Notes: generated from the sequence alone by a model not told the origin. A stretch of DNA of 16,732 nucleotides from CAJQQY01 sp964352225 (GCA_964352225.1 CAYGRM010000124.1:1-16732), one strand, 5' to 3'. Shown: positions 1 to 8,345, numbered from the stretch's first letter. Made by a program: numbers and translations.

Positions 1-184
1 GGAAATATAAGGAAATTGAATTGGAACTAGTGCCCTTTCGTGTATATACCATAGGTCCAGAGGACCAGCGCTAGCGAAAACAAAACCAATCACTCCCCCA
101 TTTCCCAAAATTTCCTAAAATTTATTTAATCCAAAACCCCTCGTAATAATCCCCCTCCCATCCTACTTTCTCCTAAAAAAAAAC

Positions 185-192
185 TACTTTTG
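185..192 (+). promoter_or_regulatory. Candidate Bacteroidota -7 box for groESL
   Basis: TACTTTTG matches the Bacteroidota sigma-A -7 consensus TAnnTTTG. The surrounding 13-mer AACTACTTTTGCG recurs exactly at 12125-12137, just upstream of another gene, which supports a promoter role. No good -33 TTG lies 19-20 bp upstream, and the implied 5' UTR of about 175 nt is long. The same bases also form the left arm of a hairpin (AACTAC 182-187 with GTAGTT 209-214, then a T run), so it could instead end a transcript entering from the left edge. Confidence 0.4.
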
Positions 193-314
193 CGTGCCTT
201 TTCGTCAGGTAGTTCTTTTTGGAAAATTGAATCCGAAATTATGGCTATTCAAATCAGCAATTTTGGCAGTAAAATCCAAATGGTACACTTACTGATAAGA
301 GGTAAACATAATCA

Positions 315-333
315 TGAAACTAATGGTGTTTCA
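315..333. promoter_or_regulatory. Short inverted repeat in groESL leader
   Basis: TGAAAC and GTTTCA are separated by 7 nt and lie 43-61 bp upstream of the groES start. The spacing suits a protein operator or a weak RNA hairpin in the leader. It does not match CIRCE or any operator I recognise, and the arms are only 6 bp, so chance occurrence in AT-rich DNA is possible. Confidence 0.25.
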
Positions 334-375
334 CTTCATTAAATTATTTTTTTAAACTAAACATATTACTGTAGT

Positions 376-639
376 ATGAAACCAATTAACGACAGAGTAG
401 TTGTTCTACCAGCACCTGCTGAAGAAGTTACTAAGGGAGGAATTATCGTTCCTGACACCGCAAAAGAAAAACCACAACGTGGTAAAGTTATTTCTGTAGG
501 CCCTGGAAAAGAAGATCACAAAATGACTGTAAAGAAAGGGGATATTGTCCTTTATGGAAAGTATTCAGGTCAAGAAATTAGCCACGAAGGGAAAGATTAT
601 TTGATCATGAGAGAAGATGACATTTTAGTCATTTTGTAA
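376..639 (+). CDS. groES: Co-chaperonin GroES (Hsp10)
   Basis: This is the cytoplasmic co-chaperonin that caps the GroEL ring. The 87-residue product starts with the family signature MKPINDRVVV, carries the GroEL-binding mobile loop around residues 16-33 (EEVTKGGIIVPDTAKEKPQ), the GKVISVGPG strand at 36-44, and ends in the typical IMREDDILVIL. It is slightly shorter than the usual 94-97 residues, with the central roof-loop region reduced. The ATG start is set by homology; no purine-rich ribosome binding site precedes it, as is usual in Bacteroidota. It is followed by groEL after an unusually wide 166-bp gap. Identification is secure. Confidence 0.97.
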   Translation: MKPINDRVVVLPAPAEEVTKGGIIVPDTAKEKPQRGKVISVGPGKEDHKMTVKKGDIVLYGKYSGQEISHEGKDYLIMREDDILVIL

Positions 640-670
640 AAACGATTGGATGAAAATGGAGGTTGTCTAT

Positions 671-690
671 TTTCAATAAAATTGTTGAAA
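671..690. promoter_or_regulatory. Inverted repeat in groES-groEL gap
   Basis: TTTCAA and TTGAAA, separated by 8 nt, lie in the 166-bp gap between groES and groEL. The gap also holds a run of short near-repeats built on AACG at about 734-760. This may be an operator, a processing hairpin or a decayed repeat. The arms are short and no promoter box of good quality was found beside it. Confidence 0.2.
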
Positions 691-805
691 TCAAAAGAGT
701 TTATTCAAAATGAAATGTTATGAAGGTCCGTAAAACGTCTAACGTTCAACGCCAAACGAATAAATTCCAATCATTTTTAATTAAAATCAAAAAAAGAAAT
801 TAGAT

Positions 806-2446
806 ATGTCTAAGCAAATTAGCTTTAACTCTGATGCTAGAGAAAAACTAAAAAACGGAATTGATGCGCTAGCGAATGCTGTAAAAGTAACCCTAGGCCC
901 AAAAGGAAGAAATGTAGTTATTCAAAAAAGTTTTGGTGCGCCGAACATCACTAAGGATGGGGTGACGGTTGCCAAAGAAATCGAATTGGAAGATGCAGTA
1001 GAAAACATGGGTGCTCAAATGGTAAAAGAAGTTGCTTCTCGAACTGCTGACTTGGCAGGTGACGGAACTACAACTGCAACTGTTTTGGCGCAAGCAATCG
1101 TAACTGCAGGAATGAAAAACGTAACTGCGGGTGCTAACCCAATGGATTTGAAAAGAGGTATCGATAAAGCTTCAAAAGCAATTATCGAACACCTTCAAAA
1201 ACAAACTGAAGTAATCGGAAATGATCTTAAAAAAATTACTCAAGTAGCTTCTATCTCTGCTAACAATGATTTGGCAATTGGAGAATTGATTGCGGAAGCG
1301 ATGTCTAAAGTAGGAAAAGACGGAGTAATTACGGTGGAAGAAGCAAGAGGAATCGAAACTTATGTAGAGGAAGTAATGGGTATGCAATTTGACCGAGGTT
1401 ATTTGTCTCCATACTTTGTTACGAATGCAGAAACGATGGTAGCTGAATATGAGCAACCATTGATTTTGATTCACGATAAGAAGATTTCTAACATGCAAGA
1501 CATCGTGCCTATTTTGGAAAAAGCAGTAGGTGCTGGTCGTCCTCTTTTGATTATTGCGGAAGATATTGATTCTCAAGCATTGGGAGTTTTGGTAGTGAAT
1601 AGATTGAGAGGAAACTTGAAAGTTGTAGCAGTAAAAGCTCCAGGATTTGGAGACCGAAGAAAAGCGATGTTGGAAGATATTGCCATTTTGACTGGTGGAA
1701 CTGTGATCTCTGAAGAGCAAGGTTATAAATTGGATCAAGTTGAATTGGCTCACTTAGGATCTTGTGAAAAAATTACTGTTGACAAAGACAACACTACTGT
1801 GGTAAATGGTAATGGTGAGAAAAAAGCTATTCAGGCTAGAATCAACCAAATCAAACAACAAATCGAAACAACTACTTCTGATTACGATAAAGAAAAATTG
1901 CAAGAGCGATTAGCTAAGTTATCAGGTGGTGTTGCGGTGCTTTACATTGGAGCTCCTTCGGAGATCGAAATGAAAGAAAAGAAAGACCGAGTAGATGATG
2001 CATTGCATGCCACTCGAGCAGCTATCGAAGAAGGAATCGTTCCTGGTGGTGGTGTTGCTTTGATTAGAGCAATTTCTGCTTTGGATAAATTGGAAGGTGC
2101 TAACGAAGATGAAAATATCGGGATCACTATCGTAAGAAAAGCATTAGAAGCTCCACTTCGAACGATCGCTGAAAATGCAGGGGTAGAAGGTTCTGTAGTG
2201 TTGATGGAAGTACGCAAGAAAAAAGGTGCTTACGGATACAATGCCCGAACTGACCAATACGAAGATTTGAAAAAAGCAGGGGTTATCGATCCAACTAAAG
2301 TAACTCGTATTGCTTTGGAAAATGCTGCTTCAATCGCAGGTATGGTATTGACTACAGAATGTGTTATCAATGACAAACCAGAAGCTGCTGATGGTGGTGG
2401 ACATTCTCATGGTGGCATGGGAGGTGGAATGCCTGGAATGATGTAA
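806..2446 (+). CDS. groEL: Chaperonin GroEL (Hsp60)
   Basis: This is the ATP-driven double-ring chaperonin of the cytoplasm, working with the GroES encoded just upstream. The 546-residue length is normal for the family. Visible signatures are the nucleotide-binding GPKGRNV at 31-37, the catalytic GDGTTT at 85-90, the hinge/equatorial EEGIVPGGGVAL near residue 410, and the C-terminal Gly/Met-rich tail ending GGMGGGMPGMM. The equatorial, intermediate and apical domains are all complete with no frameshift. It ends 64 bp before a strong terminator shared with the convergent gene. Long open frames on the opposite strand here are codon-bias shadows. Confidence 0.99.
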   Translation: MSKQISFNSDAREKLKNGIDALANAVKVTLGPKGRNVVIQKSFGAPNITKDGVTVAKEIELEDAVENMGAQMVKEVASRTADLAGDGTTTATVLAQAIVTAGMKNVTAGANPMDLKRGIDKASKAIIEHLQKQTEVIGNDLKKITQVASISANNDLAIGELIAEAMSKVGKDGVITVEEARGIETYVEEVMGMQFDRGYLSPYFVTNAETMVAEYEQPLILIHDKKISNMQDIVPILEKAVGAGRPLLIIAEDIDSQALGVLVVNRLRGNLKVVAVKAPGFGDRRKAMLEDIAILTGGTVISEEQGYKLDQVELAHLGSCEKITVDKDNTTVVNGNGEKKAIQARINQIKQQIETTTSDYDKEKLQERLAKLSGGVAVLYIGAPSEIEMKEKKDRVDDALHATRAAIEEGIVPGGGVALIRAISALDKLEGANEDENIGITIVRKALEAPLRTIAENAGVEGSVVLMEVRKKKGAYGYNARTDQYEDLKKAGVIDPTKVTRIALENAASIAGMVLTTECVINDKPEAADGGGHSHGGMGGGMPGMM

Positions 2447-2510
2447 TAGGGAATATCCAATATCGAACAAGGAATTTCGAATGATGAAGTTTTTTGTTCT
2501 TAACTATACG

Positions 2511-2552
2511 AAAAAACCTTTCCGACTCAATTGAGAAGGAAAGGTTTTTTTT
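2511..2552. terminator. Bidirectional rho-independent terminator
   Basis: A perfect 13-bp stem pairs AAAAAACCTTTCC (2511-2523) with GGAAAGGTTTTTT (2538-2550), with further pairing possible in the loop (CTCAATTGAG). A T run follows on the + strand and, from the mirrored A run, on the minus strand. It lies between the convergent groEL and DUF1508 genes and can end both transcripts. Confidence 0.9.
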
Positions 2553-2572
2553 ATTTCGATATTTGAGCAAAA

Positions 2573-2905
2573 TTATTTTGCTACCATCTCTACAGCTGCT
2601 TTAACGGCTGCTTTCTTAATCGAAGTCATTGTAGTTTTACATTCTTTTTGAACGTCCCATCTTGAGCTAGTTGCCACAACTTGCCCATTACGAGCAACGA
2701 TGTTGAAATGGTGCTTACCATTTTTTGCAACTTTAGCATCAAAACGCTCAGGCACTTGGCTATTCTTACGAACAGATTCGATACCATTAATGCAAGTTCT
2801 TTTTGTTGAATAACCTTGGCTTTTCATTACGATGTCACCATTGTTATTTCTTAATCGGAAATAGTGTTTTTTGTCCTTTGGACTTTGAAAAACTTCAAAT
2901 TTCAT
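2573..2905 (-). CDS. YegP-family DUF1508 protein with two repeats
   Basis: This is a small cytoplasmic protein of the YegP/DUF1508 family, whose biochemical role is not established. The 110 residues hold two tandem copies of the roughly 48-residue domain: about 1-49 (KFEVFQSPKDKKHYFRLRNN then GDIVMKSQGY) and about 54-101 (RFDAKVAKNGKHHFNIVARN then GQVVATSS). Each shows the characteristic pattern of a beta hairpin, a G-x-V/I-x-x-S step and a helix with spaced Cys/Met. It lies 78 bp downstream of the acetyltransferase gene on the same strand, so the two may be co-transcribed, and it ends just before the shared terminator. Family assignment is firm; function is unknown. Confidence 0.9.
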   Translation of the reverse strand: MKFEVFQSPKDKKHYFRLRNNNGDIVMKSQGYSTKRTCINGIESVRKNSQVPERFDAKVAKNGKHHFNIVARNGQVVATSSRWDVQKECKTTMTSIKKAAVKAAVEMVAK

Positions 2906-2983
2906 AGTGTGAAAGAATTTAATTATAAAATAAATAAAATTGGAATACGTAATTATATATTAGTAAACCAGTTACATATTTTA

Positions 2984-3829
2984 TTAATACAAATATGATA
3001 CCATTTCGTATTGGTTGACAGTATTTTTAAATCCATGGCTTTCAATAAACTGAATTACACTAGTCGCAGAAGCTTCAACATTAATAATTTTTAGTGTTGG
3101 ATAAAGACTAAAAAGGTGAGAAAATAAAAATTGACCAACACCTTGATTTCGATAATCCGGATGAACCCCAAATTGAGCAATATAAAGATTTGCGTCTTTA
3201 ATAATTGCAAAGGCAATGAGTTGATTATTTTTTTCAACTCCATAAAAAGAGAAAAGTTCTTCACACGTTTTAATCGCTATATTTCTATTTTCCCAAGCAG
3301 GCTCAAAATCGTAAAATAATTTAAAGGTCTCCCACTCAGGAGTTTCTAATTTTTTAAAAACTAAATCTTGAGTTGTTGAAGGAACTTCAACTTTTATTTT
3401 CCCAGTATAGCAATTCAAAGCTCTGCTAATCTTTAACCCTACTTTCTCATAAACATGAATCGCTTTTGCATTTTCTTGAATTACCTCCAGGCTCAAAGAC
3501 TGAATTCCATTTTCACTAAATTTGGGTGCTAAGAATTGGTACATTTTTTCAGTAAGCCCATTCCCTCTATGACTGGGAATTACCCCAGTCCCGGCATTGA
3601 ATGCTGTTTTCAGACCATTGTAATTTCTTACTCCATTTACAATAAATCCAACTAATTTTCCATCATCCATTACTCCAGCTGATAAGGCAAAATCAATCCC
3701 CGCTCCTTTCCATCGTTTTTGAAGATAGGATTCAGTTGCGTTAAACTTCATAAAATAGTCTGAGAATGCCTCGTTAAAACAAACAGTTAAAACTGAAATT
3801 GGAATTCCTTCAAGCGTAATCATTTTCAT
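2984..3829 (-). CDS. GNAT N-acetyltransferase with two GNAT domains
   Basis: This is a probable acetyl-CoA-dependent N-acyltransferase of the GNAT superfamily; the substrate cannot be read from sequence. The 281-residue protein has two GNAT units. The N-terminal unit (about 1-140) has the acetyl-CoA motif VIPSHRGNGLTEKMY at 83-97 and NAKAIHVYEKVGLK at 120-133. The C-terminal unit (about 150-281) has VHPDYRNQGVGQFLFSHL at 222-239 and the typical FIESHGF at 261-267. Both retain the R/Q-x-x-G-x-G/A-type pyrophosphate loop, though the first reads RGNGL. Two starts, residues 1 and 3, are possible. A palindromic mobile element lies only 22 bp upstream of the start codon, so the native promoter has probably been displaced. 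Confidence 0.87.
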   Translation of the reverse strand: MKMITLEGIPISVLTVCFNEAFSDYFMKFNATESYLQKRWKGAGIDFALSAGVMDDGKLVGFIVNGVRNYNGLKTAFNAGTGVIPSHRGNGLTEKMYQFLAPKFSENGIQSLSLEVIQENAKAIHVYEKVGLKISRALNCYTGKIKVEVPSTTQDLVFKKLETPEWETFKLFYDFEPAWENRNIAIKTCEELFSFYGVEKNNQLIAFAIIKDANLYIAQFGVHPDYRNQGVGQFLFSHLFSLYPTLKIINVEASATSVIQFIESHGFKNTVNQYEMVSYLY

Positions 3830-3851
3830 TTTTAGAATAAGTTAAAAGTAT

Positions 3852-4022
3852 GGTTCTTAGACAAATCCTGTGAACTTTTGAAATACGTTTTTACCACATA
3901 GTACATAGGGCACATAGAAAACTGTAATTGTTCTGAGGACTATGTTTTCTATGTGTCTATGTGGTAAAAAATACTAACGTTATTTTGGAAATCCCAAAAT
4001 TCACGAGAATTGTCTAAGAGCC
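3852..4022. mobile_element. Palindromic MITE-like element with 8-bp duplication
   Basis: This is a 171-bp non-coding element. Its ends are inverted: GGTTCTTAGACAA on the left, and GGCTCTTAGACAA as the complement of the right end, with similarity continuing for about 23 bp. It is flanked by an exact 8-bp direct duplication AAAAGTAT (3844-3851 and 4023-4030). Inside are two further perfect inverted arm pairs: TTTTTACCACATAG (3888-3901) with its complement at 3957-3970, and CACATAGAAAAC (3911-3922) with its complement at 3944-3955. The heptamer CACATAG or a near copy occurs three times in the left half. The element can fold almost end to end. The parent transposon is not identified. Confidence 0.8.
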
Positions 4023-4069
4023 AAAAGTATTAATTCACGTAAGTAAAGGATTCTATTTTAATTTTCACA

Positions 4070-4112
4070 AAAAAGCCATCACTAATTCAGTTAAGATTGA
4101 TGATGGCTTTTT
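4070..4112. terminator. Rho-independent terminator of thioredoxin-fold gene
   Basis: A perfect 12-bp stem pairs AAAAAGCCATCA (4070-4081) with TGATGGCTTTTT (4101-4112). On the minus strand it lies 32 bp past the stop codon of the thioredoxin-fold gene and ends in a T run, so it is a good terminator for that gene. The symmetric A/T flanks would also let it work on + strand transcripts. Confidence 0.85.
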
Positions 4113-4144
4113 AAGTAACTGGTCAATATTAAATATAGAAAATT

Positions 4145-5569
4145 TTATCTTTTTGGTTCATTCATTTTTTGCTCTCGCTTAATAATTTCATCCATCACTT
4201 CGTCTAACTGATCTGCTCCAATTCCCTTCATGATGATCTCTTTATCCTTATTTAAAATAAACATAGAAGGAGTTGATCGAACGTTATAATAGATTTGTGC
4301 TCGGTTGGATGGATCGTATGTATTCAACATATTTTCCATGTTTTTATGCTCATCGATATAATCCCAGCACTCTTTGTATTCTCCACTTTTAGGTTTACAA
4401 ATGGTCATAATGGAAACACTCTTTGATTTATATTTTTCATTAAAATCAATCAGGAATGGAGTCATTTTTTTGCAATGTCCACAGTCGGAAGCCCAAAAAT
4501 AAAGGATAGTATACTCCGTATCGAAATCATATAAATTATGATCCTTCCCATCTTTAGTTTTAGTCTTGATATCTCTTGCTTTTTCACCAAGCAAAATTGG
4601 TTTTAACCTTCGAGCATTATCACAAATCTTAGCTAACTGCTCTTCTTCCGTCCAAGGAGCTAAACCTTTGCAATAATAATTTTCGGCGATGTGAACGTAA
4701 ACTTTGTCCTGTCCAACCACTTTTGAACTGGCATATTTATTTAAAAAATGAATCAAATAAAATTTAAAAGTCTCCTCAGCTGGTTGCATTTTTTCCAATA
4801 AATAATCAATGGAAATGATCATTGAATCAGGATGTTGAGGAGTTAATTTTTCCATATAATAACTCACTCGCTCAAACAAAAATGGAGTTCTTAATAATCG
4901 GGGATCCCCCATGTCGATATTATCGAAATAATGTTTTTTGTAAAACACATATCGCTTCATTGACTGCTCTGCCTCTGTTCCTTCAAAAGTAGGTATTGGA
5001 GTGACAATATTTGGCTTAATCATCACAACCGACATAGTTTTCGGATGATTTTGCACAAGGTCACCTTGGTATTTTTTAACTAAACCGTCAAGGGCTTCTA
5101 ATTTTTTATTGGCAGTTTCTTTTATTGCTGCATCAGAAGAATCTTTATCCTTGCTAAGTTCTTTTTGTTCAACTATTTTTCCACTTAGATAATTTAAGTA
5201 ATCATAAAACAATTGATTGTCAGGTGAACCTTTAATTTTGACATTGGATACCGGATCTTTGGCACTAGTTTCAATAGTAAAGTTTTGCTGATCCTTATCT
5301 ATTAATAGTTGAAAATACTGATTATCAGGAGGCATAATTACTAGATATACTCCACCTTCAAGTGGCTCCTCTCCCGAAAAAGTAAAGAACCCATTTTCAT
5401 CAAGGTCGACTGTATCTTTGATATATTGCTTATCGCCATAATGATAGCCGAGGTAAAGTTGCTTTTGATCAAAATCATTTAATTTAATTTTGATCTCGTG
5501 ACCACCTTGAGCGAAAATGGAAAATGAAATAATAAATAGTGCAAAAAATGTAAGCAATATTCTTCTCAT
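4145..5569 (-). CDS. Exported thioredoxin-fold protein (DUF4369/DUF5106, TlpA-like)
   Basis: This is a probable periplasmic thiol-disulfide protein of the large TlpA-like group of Bacteroidota. Residues 1-20 form a signal peptide (MRRILLTFFALFIISFSIFA) with no clear lipobox cysteine. Residues about 22-110 fit the DUF4369 beta domain and about 115-310 the helical DUF5106 region. The C-terminal thioredoxin domain (about 330-465) has the redox motif WASDCGHCKKMTPF with C363 and C366, and the cis-proline loop RSTPSMF with P434. CGHC rather than CGPC suggests a more oxidising or isomerase-like potential, which is inference. The length of 474 is normal. A terminator follows at 4070-4112. A mobile element sits 20 bp upstream of the start. 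The redox partner is unknown. Confidence 0.9.
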   Translation of the reverse strand: MRRILLTFFALFIISFSIFAQGGHEIKIKLNDFDQKQLYLGYHYGDKQYIKDTVDLDENGFFTFSGEEPLEGGVYLVIMPPDNQYFQLLIDKDQQNFTIETSAKDPVSNVKIKGSPDNQLFYDYLNYLSGKIVEQKELSKDKDSSDAAIKETANKKLEALDGLVKKYQGDLVQNHPKTMSVVMIKPNIVTPIPTFEGTEAEQSMKRYVFYKKHYFDNIDMGDPRLLRTPFLFERVSYYMEKLTPQHPDSMIISIDYLLEKMQPAEETFKFYLIHFLNKYASSKVVGQDKVYVHIAENYYCKGLAPWTEEEQLAKICDNARRLKPILLGEKARDIKTKTKDGKDHNLYDFDTEYTILYFWASDCGHCKKMTPFLIDFNEKYKSKSVSIMTICKPKSGEYKECWDYIDEHKNMENMLNTYDPSNRAQIYYNVRSTPSMFILNKDKEIIMKGIGADQLDEVMDEIIKREQKMNEPKR

Positions 5570-5589
5570 ATTTTATTTAATATTATTTA

Positions 5590-5777
5590 GAGACTGTTTT
5601 GAAATGTGTGCTAAAATTTTATGTAATGTATTTTTTTGCTAAATGAGGCTTTTTTGGAGGGAAATAACATGAGCTATTGTCCGAGCAAAAAAACGAAATT
5701 TGGTAAAAAAAGACGCATAAAAAATCAGGCAAGCCAAACCGACTGGATTTGGTGGCATAATAATTCAAAACAGCCTC
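5590..5777. mobile_element. MITE-like element with TTA duplication (copy 1)
   Basis: This 188-bp element has ends GAGACTGTTTTGAA on the left and GAGGCTGTTTTGAA as the complement of the right (one mismatch in 14), flanked by TTA at 5587-5589 and 5778-5780. Its left 27 bp are identical to the complement of the right end of the element at 10400-10454. A GAG-type end with a TNA duplication fits some IS5-family subgroups, which is inference. The interior has a minus-strand open frame of 39 codons (5639-5758, MPPNPVGLACLIFYASFF...) with no recognised domain. It may be a transposase remnant or chance. Confidence 0.78.
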
Positions 5778-5821
5778 TTAGTAAAAGCAAAAATTTAAGT
5801 CCACCATAGAAAGCACAAATT

Positions 5822-5865
5822 TTAAACCTTTATTGTAAAAATGGTATAGAATCATGAAGGTTTAA
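5822..5865. terminator. Possible weak terminator/inverted repeat after GH31 gene
   Basis: TTAAACCTT (5822-5830) and AAGGTTTAA (5857-5865) form a perfect 9-bp inverted repeat with a 26-nt loop. A second, 7-bp inverted repeat is at 5868-5892. On the minus strand these follow the GH31 stop codon by about 50 bp. The loop is long and the T run poor, so termination is only a possibility. Confidence 0.3.
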
Positions 5866-5915
5866 TAAATCGTTAACAAAATTAAAACGATTAATGCTTT
5901 ATTTGGTCTCTCCAT

Positions 5916-8345
5916 CTACCATTCCAACTCCACCTTTTCAAAATCTCGATCTACTTTAATATTAAAGACTTCTCTTTTCCGATCTTTTTCTTTTGAAAAT
6001 TTAGTATCCTGATCTCCTACTTTGACACTTTTCAAGTCTTCTGGTAAAGCGTGAATAACGACGTTGAATTCTTTACACATATGCTCAAAATTACCTTCTC
6101 TTTTTTGCACAATCGTCAACTTGTTCTCATCACCTGTAACAATATAATTACGTAGAGTGAACTCTCCATTTTCATAACCATACCCTTCTCCTTCATCTAA
6201 ATAGAATTGACTGGTATTTTCTCCGTTGATATAGTAAACATGCAAGTAAACCTGTGGAGTTTCTTTTTCCCCAACATATTGTTGAGACTCAAAACTTGGA
6301 ATTACTGCTCCTCCTCTAACAAATACTGGAATTTCATCCAACTCGGTCGCTGCCCAAAATTCGAGATTCGATTCTGCTTCTTCATCAGTCCAGAAATTAA
6401 ACCAAATACCTTTGGGTAAAAACATCCAACGGCCTTCCACTTTTGGTTGGGAAATTGGACAAACCAAAATATGATCTCCCAACGCAAATTCTTCCATCCG
6501 ATGCAAGGTATCTTTTTCTTTTTGCTCCAAAAATGCTAAAGGTCTCAACATCGGAGTTCCCTTAGTTGTGTACTGCCAAAAAGTAGTGTACATATAAGGC
6601 AGTATTCGATATCTAAATTCAATTGCTCGACGAGACAATTCAGCGATCTCCTCTCCAAATGCCCAAGGCTCTTGATCTCCATGATCCCCTGAGGAATGTG
6701 TTCTAAAAAATGGATGAAAAACGGCCATTTGTAACCAACGCAAATATAATTCACCATCTGGCTGATCGATAAATCCACCAATGTCAGAACCAATAAAAGA
6801 CATTCCTGAAATTGCTACTCGCTGACATTGTTTGTTAGCTATTTTTAGATGCTCCCAACTTGCCACATTATCTCCAGTCCATCCAGAAGAATATCGTTGA
6901 CCTCCTGCATAAGTAGAACGGGTGATCACAAATGGTCTTTTTTCAGGAGCATTTTGTTTGAGTCCATGAAAAGTTCCACGAGTCATTTGCATGCCATATA
7001 CATTGTGAGCTTTTCGATGGCTACAAGGATTTCCATCATAATCATGACGAACATCATTATAAAAAGTCTTCTCTGATTGAGTAAAATTATCTGCTAAAAA
7101 AATGGCTGGTTCATTCATATCATTCCACACACCATGAACGCCTAAATCAGCAATCATTTCTTTGTACAATCCAGCCCACCATTCTCTAACCTCAGGTTTT
7201 GTATAGTCTGGAAAAAAACAATCCCCTGGCCAAACTGGTGCAACTAATAATGGCCCATCAGCTCGTTTGCAAAACATATCCTTTTCTAACCCTTCCTTGC
7301 ATACCCAATAATCTTTATCGACTTTAATCCCTGGATCAATCATCACAACGGTTTTAAAACCATCTTTCTCCAATTCATCAATCATTCGTTTTGGATCTGG
7401 AAATTTTTCTTTATCCCAAGTAAAACATCGAAAACCATCCATATAATCAATATCCAAATAAATCGCATCACAAGGAATTTTTCTTTTCCTGAATTCGGCG
7501 GTAATTTCCTTTACTTGTGACTCAGGATAATAACTCCACTTACATTGATGATATCCCAATGCCCACATTGGCGGCAACTCTGGTTTACCCGTCAAATCCA
7601 CAAATTGCTCTGCCACTTCAATCAACTCAGGTCCATAAAAAAAGTAATAATTCATCTCTCCTCCATCTGCCCAAAAACTTGTGACGTTAGCTCGTTCGTG
7701 TCCAAAATCAAAATAACTTCGGAAGGAATTATCAAAGAAAATCCCATAACTGATATCATTGTGAATTCCGTAATAGAATGGAATATTTTTGTACAAAGGA
7801 TCTGTCCCTACTCCATACCCATAAGAATCTGTTCCCCAAATCGAGTAACGATTCTTTCGCATATTTGCTTTTCCAGTTTTATCTCCTAAACCATAAAAAT
7901 TCTCTTGGCTTTGTAATTTTTTGCTCATTTGAACAATTGCCCCTCCAGTACTATCATGATCTTCCCAATGAAAACCTTTCTCATCTTCACAAATTATAGT
8001 TCCAGATTTATCCATCATTTTGGCTGTCAAATCTGATTTATTAATTCGGCAAATTACCCGTTGAGTGGTAATTCGATAATGATCTTCTTTTTCTTTAAAT
8101 TCTATCTCAGGAGGAGTTGGCTGGAATTTTTTATCAATTGCATAAGAAAAATCATTTTCATAAATTCCATTGGAAGCATACCTAAATCGAATCAATCGAT
8201 CAGTTAAAACATGAACTTGGAGTTCTACTTCATTTTCACAAATAAAATAAAATTGATTACCTTCTTGACGGAAAGAAACCACCTTCATAGGATATTTCTC
8301 ATTTTTGGCTCTGATCATTACGTTTTCTTTTATAAATTCGCTCAT
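5916..8345 (-). CDS. GH31 alpha-glucosidase-like glycoside hydrolase
   Basis: This is a retaining alpha-glycosidase of family GH31, expected to remove alpha-linked glucose from maltodextrin or glycogen-derived oligosaccharides. The 809 residues show an N-terminal beta-sandwich (about 20-255, with FYGLGDKTG at 150-158) and a (beta/alpha)8 barrel (about 256-620). The nucleophile motif is GVWNDMNEP with D409, and the acid/base is D492 in SGWTGDNVASW. Substrate-pocket signatures RSTYAGGQRYSSGW and IGSDIGGF, and HPFFRTHS near 544, are intact. C-terminal beta domains follow. There is no signal peptide, so it is probably cytoplasmic and acts on intracellular glucan, in keeping with the divergent glycosyltransferase and GH57 genes. 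Specificity (alpha-1,4, 1,6 or xylose) cannot be settled by eye. Confidence 0.95.
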   Translation of the reverse strand: MSEFIKENVMIRAKNEKYPMKVVSFRQEGNQFYFICENEVELQVHVLTDRLIRFRYASNGIYENDFSYAIDKKFQPTPPEIEFKEKEDHYRITTQRVICRINKSDLTAKMMDKSGTIICEDEKGFHWEDHDSTGGAIVQMSKKLQSQENFYGLGDKTGKANMRKNRYSIWGTDSYGYGVGTDPLYKNIPFYYGIHNDISYGIFFDNSFRSYFDFGHERANVTSFWADGGEMNYYFFYGPELIEVAEQFVDLTGKPELPPMWALGYHQCKWSYYPESQVKEITAEFRKRKIPCDAIYLDIDYMDGFRCFTWDKEKFPDPKRMIDELEKDGFKTVVMIDPGIKVDKDYWVCKEGLEKDMFCKRADGPLLVAPVWPGDCFFPDYTKPEVREWWAGLYKEMIADLGVHGVWNDMNEPAIFLADNFTQSEKTFYNDVRHDYDGNPCSHRKAHNVYGMQMTRGTFHGLKQNAPEKRPFVITRSTYAGGQRYSSGWTGDNVASWEHLKIANKQCQRVAISGMSFIGSDIGGFIDQPDGELYLRWLQMAVFHPFFRTHSSGDHGDQEPWAFGEEIAELSRRAIEFRYRILPYMYTTFWQYTTKGTPMLRPLAFLEQKEKDTLHRMEEFALGDHILVCPISQPKVEGRWMFLPKGIWFNFWTDEEAESNLEFWAATELDEIPVFVRGGAVIPSFESQQYVGEKETPQVYLHVYYINGENTSQFYLDEGEGYGYENGEFTLRNYIVTGDENKLTIVQKREGNFEHMCKEFNVVIHALPEDLKSVKVGDQDTKFSKEKDRKREVFNIKVDRDFEKVELEW

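Larger units (their letters stand above)
1..375. other. Gene-free leader upstream of groES
   Basis: No convincing coding frame is visible. The stretch holds two compact GC-rich palindromes in an otherwise AT-rich background: GGTCC-AGA-GGACC at 54-66 and CGCTAGCG at 69-76. A candidate promoter or hairpin lies at 181-220 and a short inverted repeat at 315-333, both listed separately. No CIRCE element (TTAGCACTC-N9-GAGTGCTAA), the usual HrcA operator of groE operons, is present, so heat regulation by HrcA is not supported here. Confidence 0.6.

Noticed and set aside
241..375. CIRCE operator or sigma-54 promoter before groES
   Set aside because: Neither TTAGCACTC-N9-GAGTGCTAA nor a TGGCAC-N5-TTGC match is present; TTGGCAG at about 264 lacks the -12 element.
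1172..1753. Long open frame of 193 codons antisense to groEL
   Set aside because: It lies wholly within the secure groEL gene on the other strand. The translation is low-complexity, Phe/Ser/Asn-rich and matches no family; it is a codon-bias shadow.
3888..3970. CRISPR-like array from repeated CACATAG heptamers
   Set aside because: Units are too short, irregular and arranged as inverted arms; they are explained by the palindromic mobile element.
5669..5809. 46-codon + strand frame in and beyond the 5590-5777 element, preceded by GGAGGG
   Set aside because: It runs across the element boundary into unrelated flank, the product is Lys-rich without a domain, and Shine-Dalgarno sites are not used by the other genes here.
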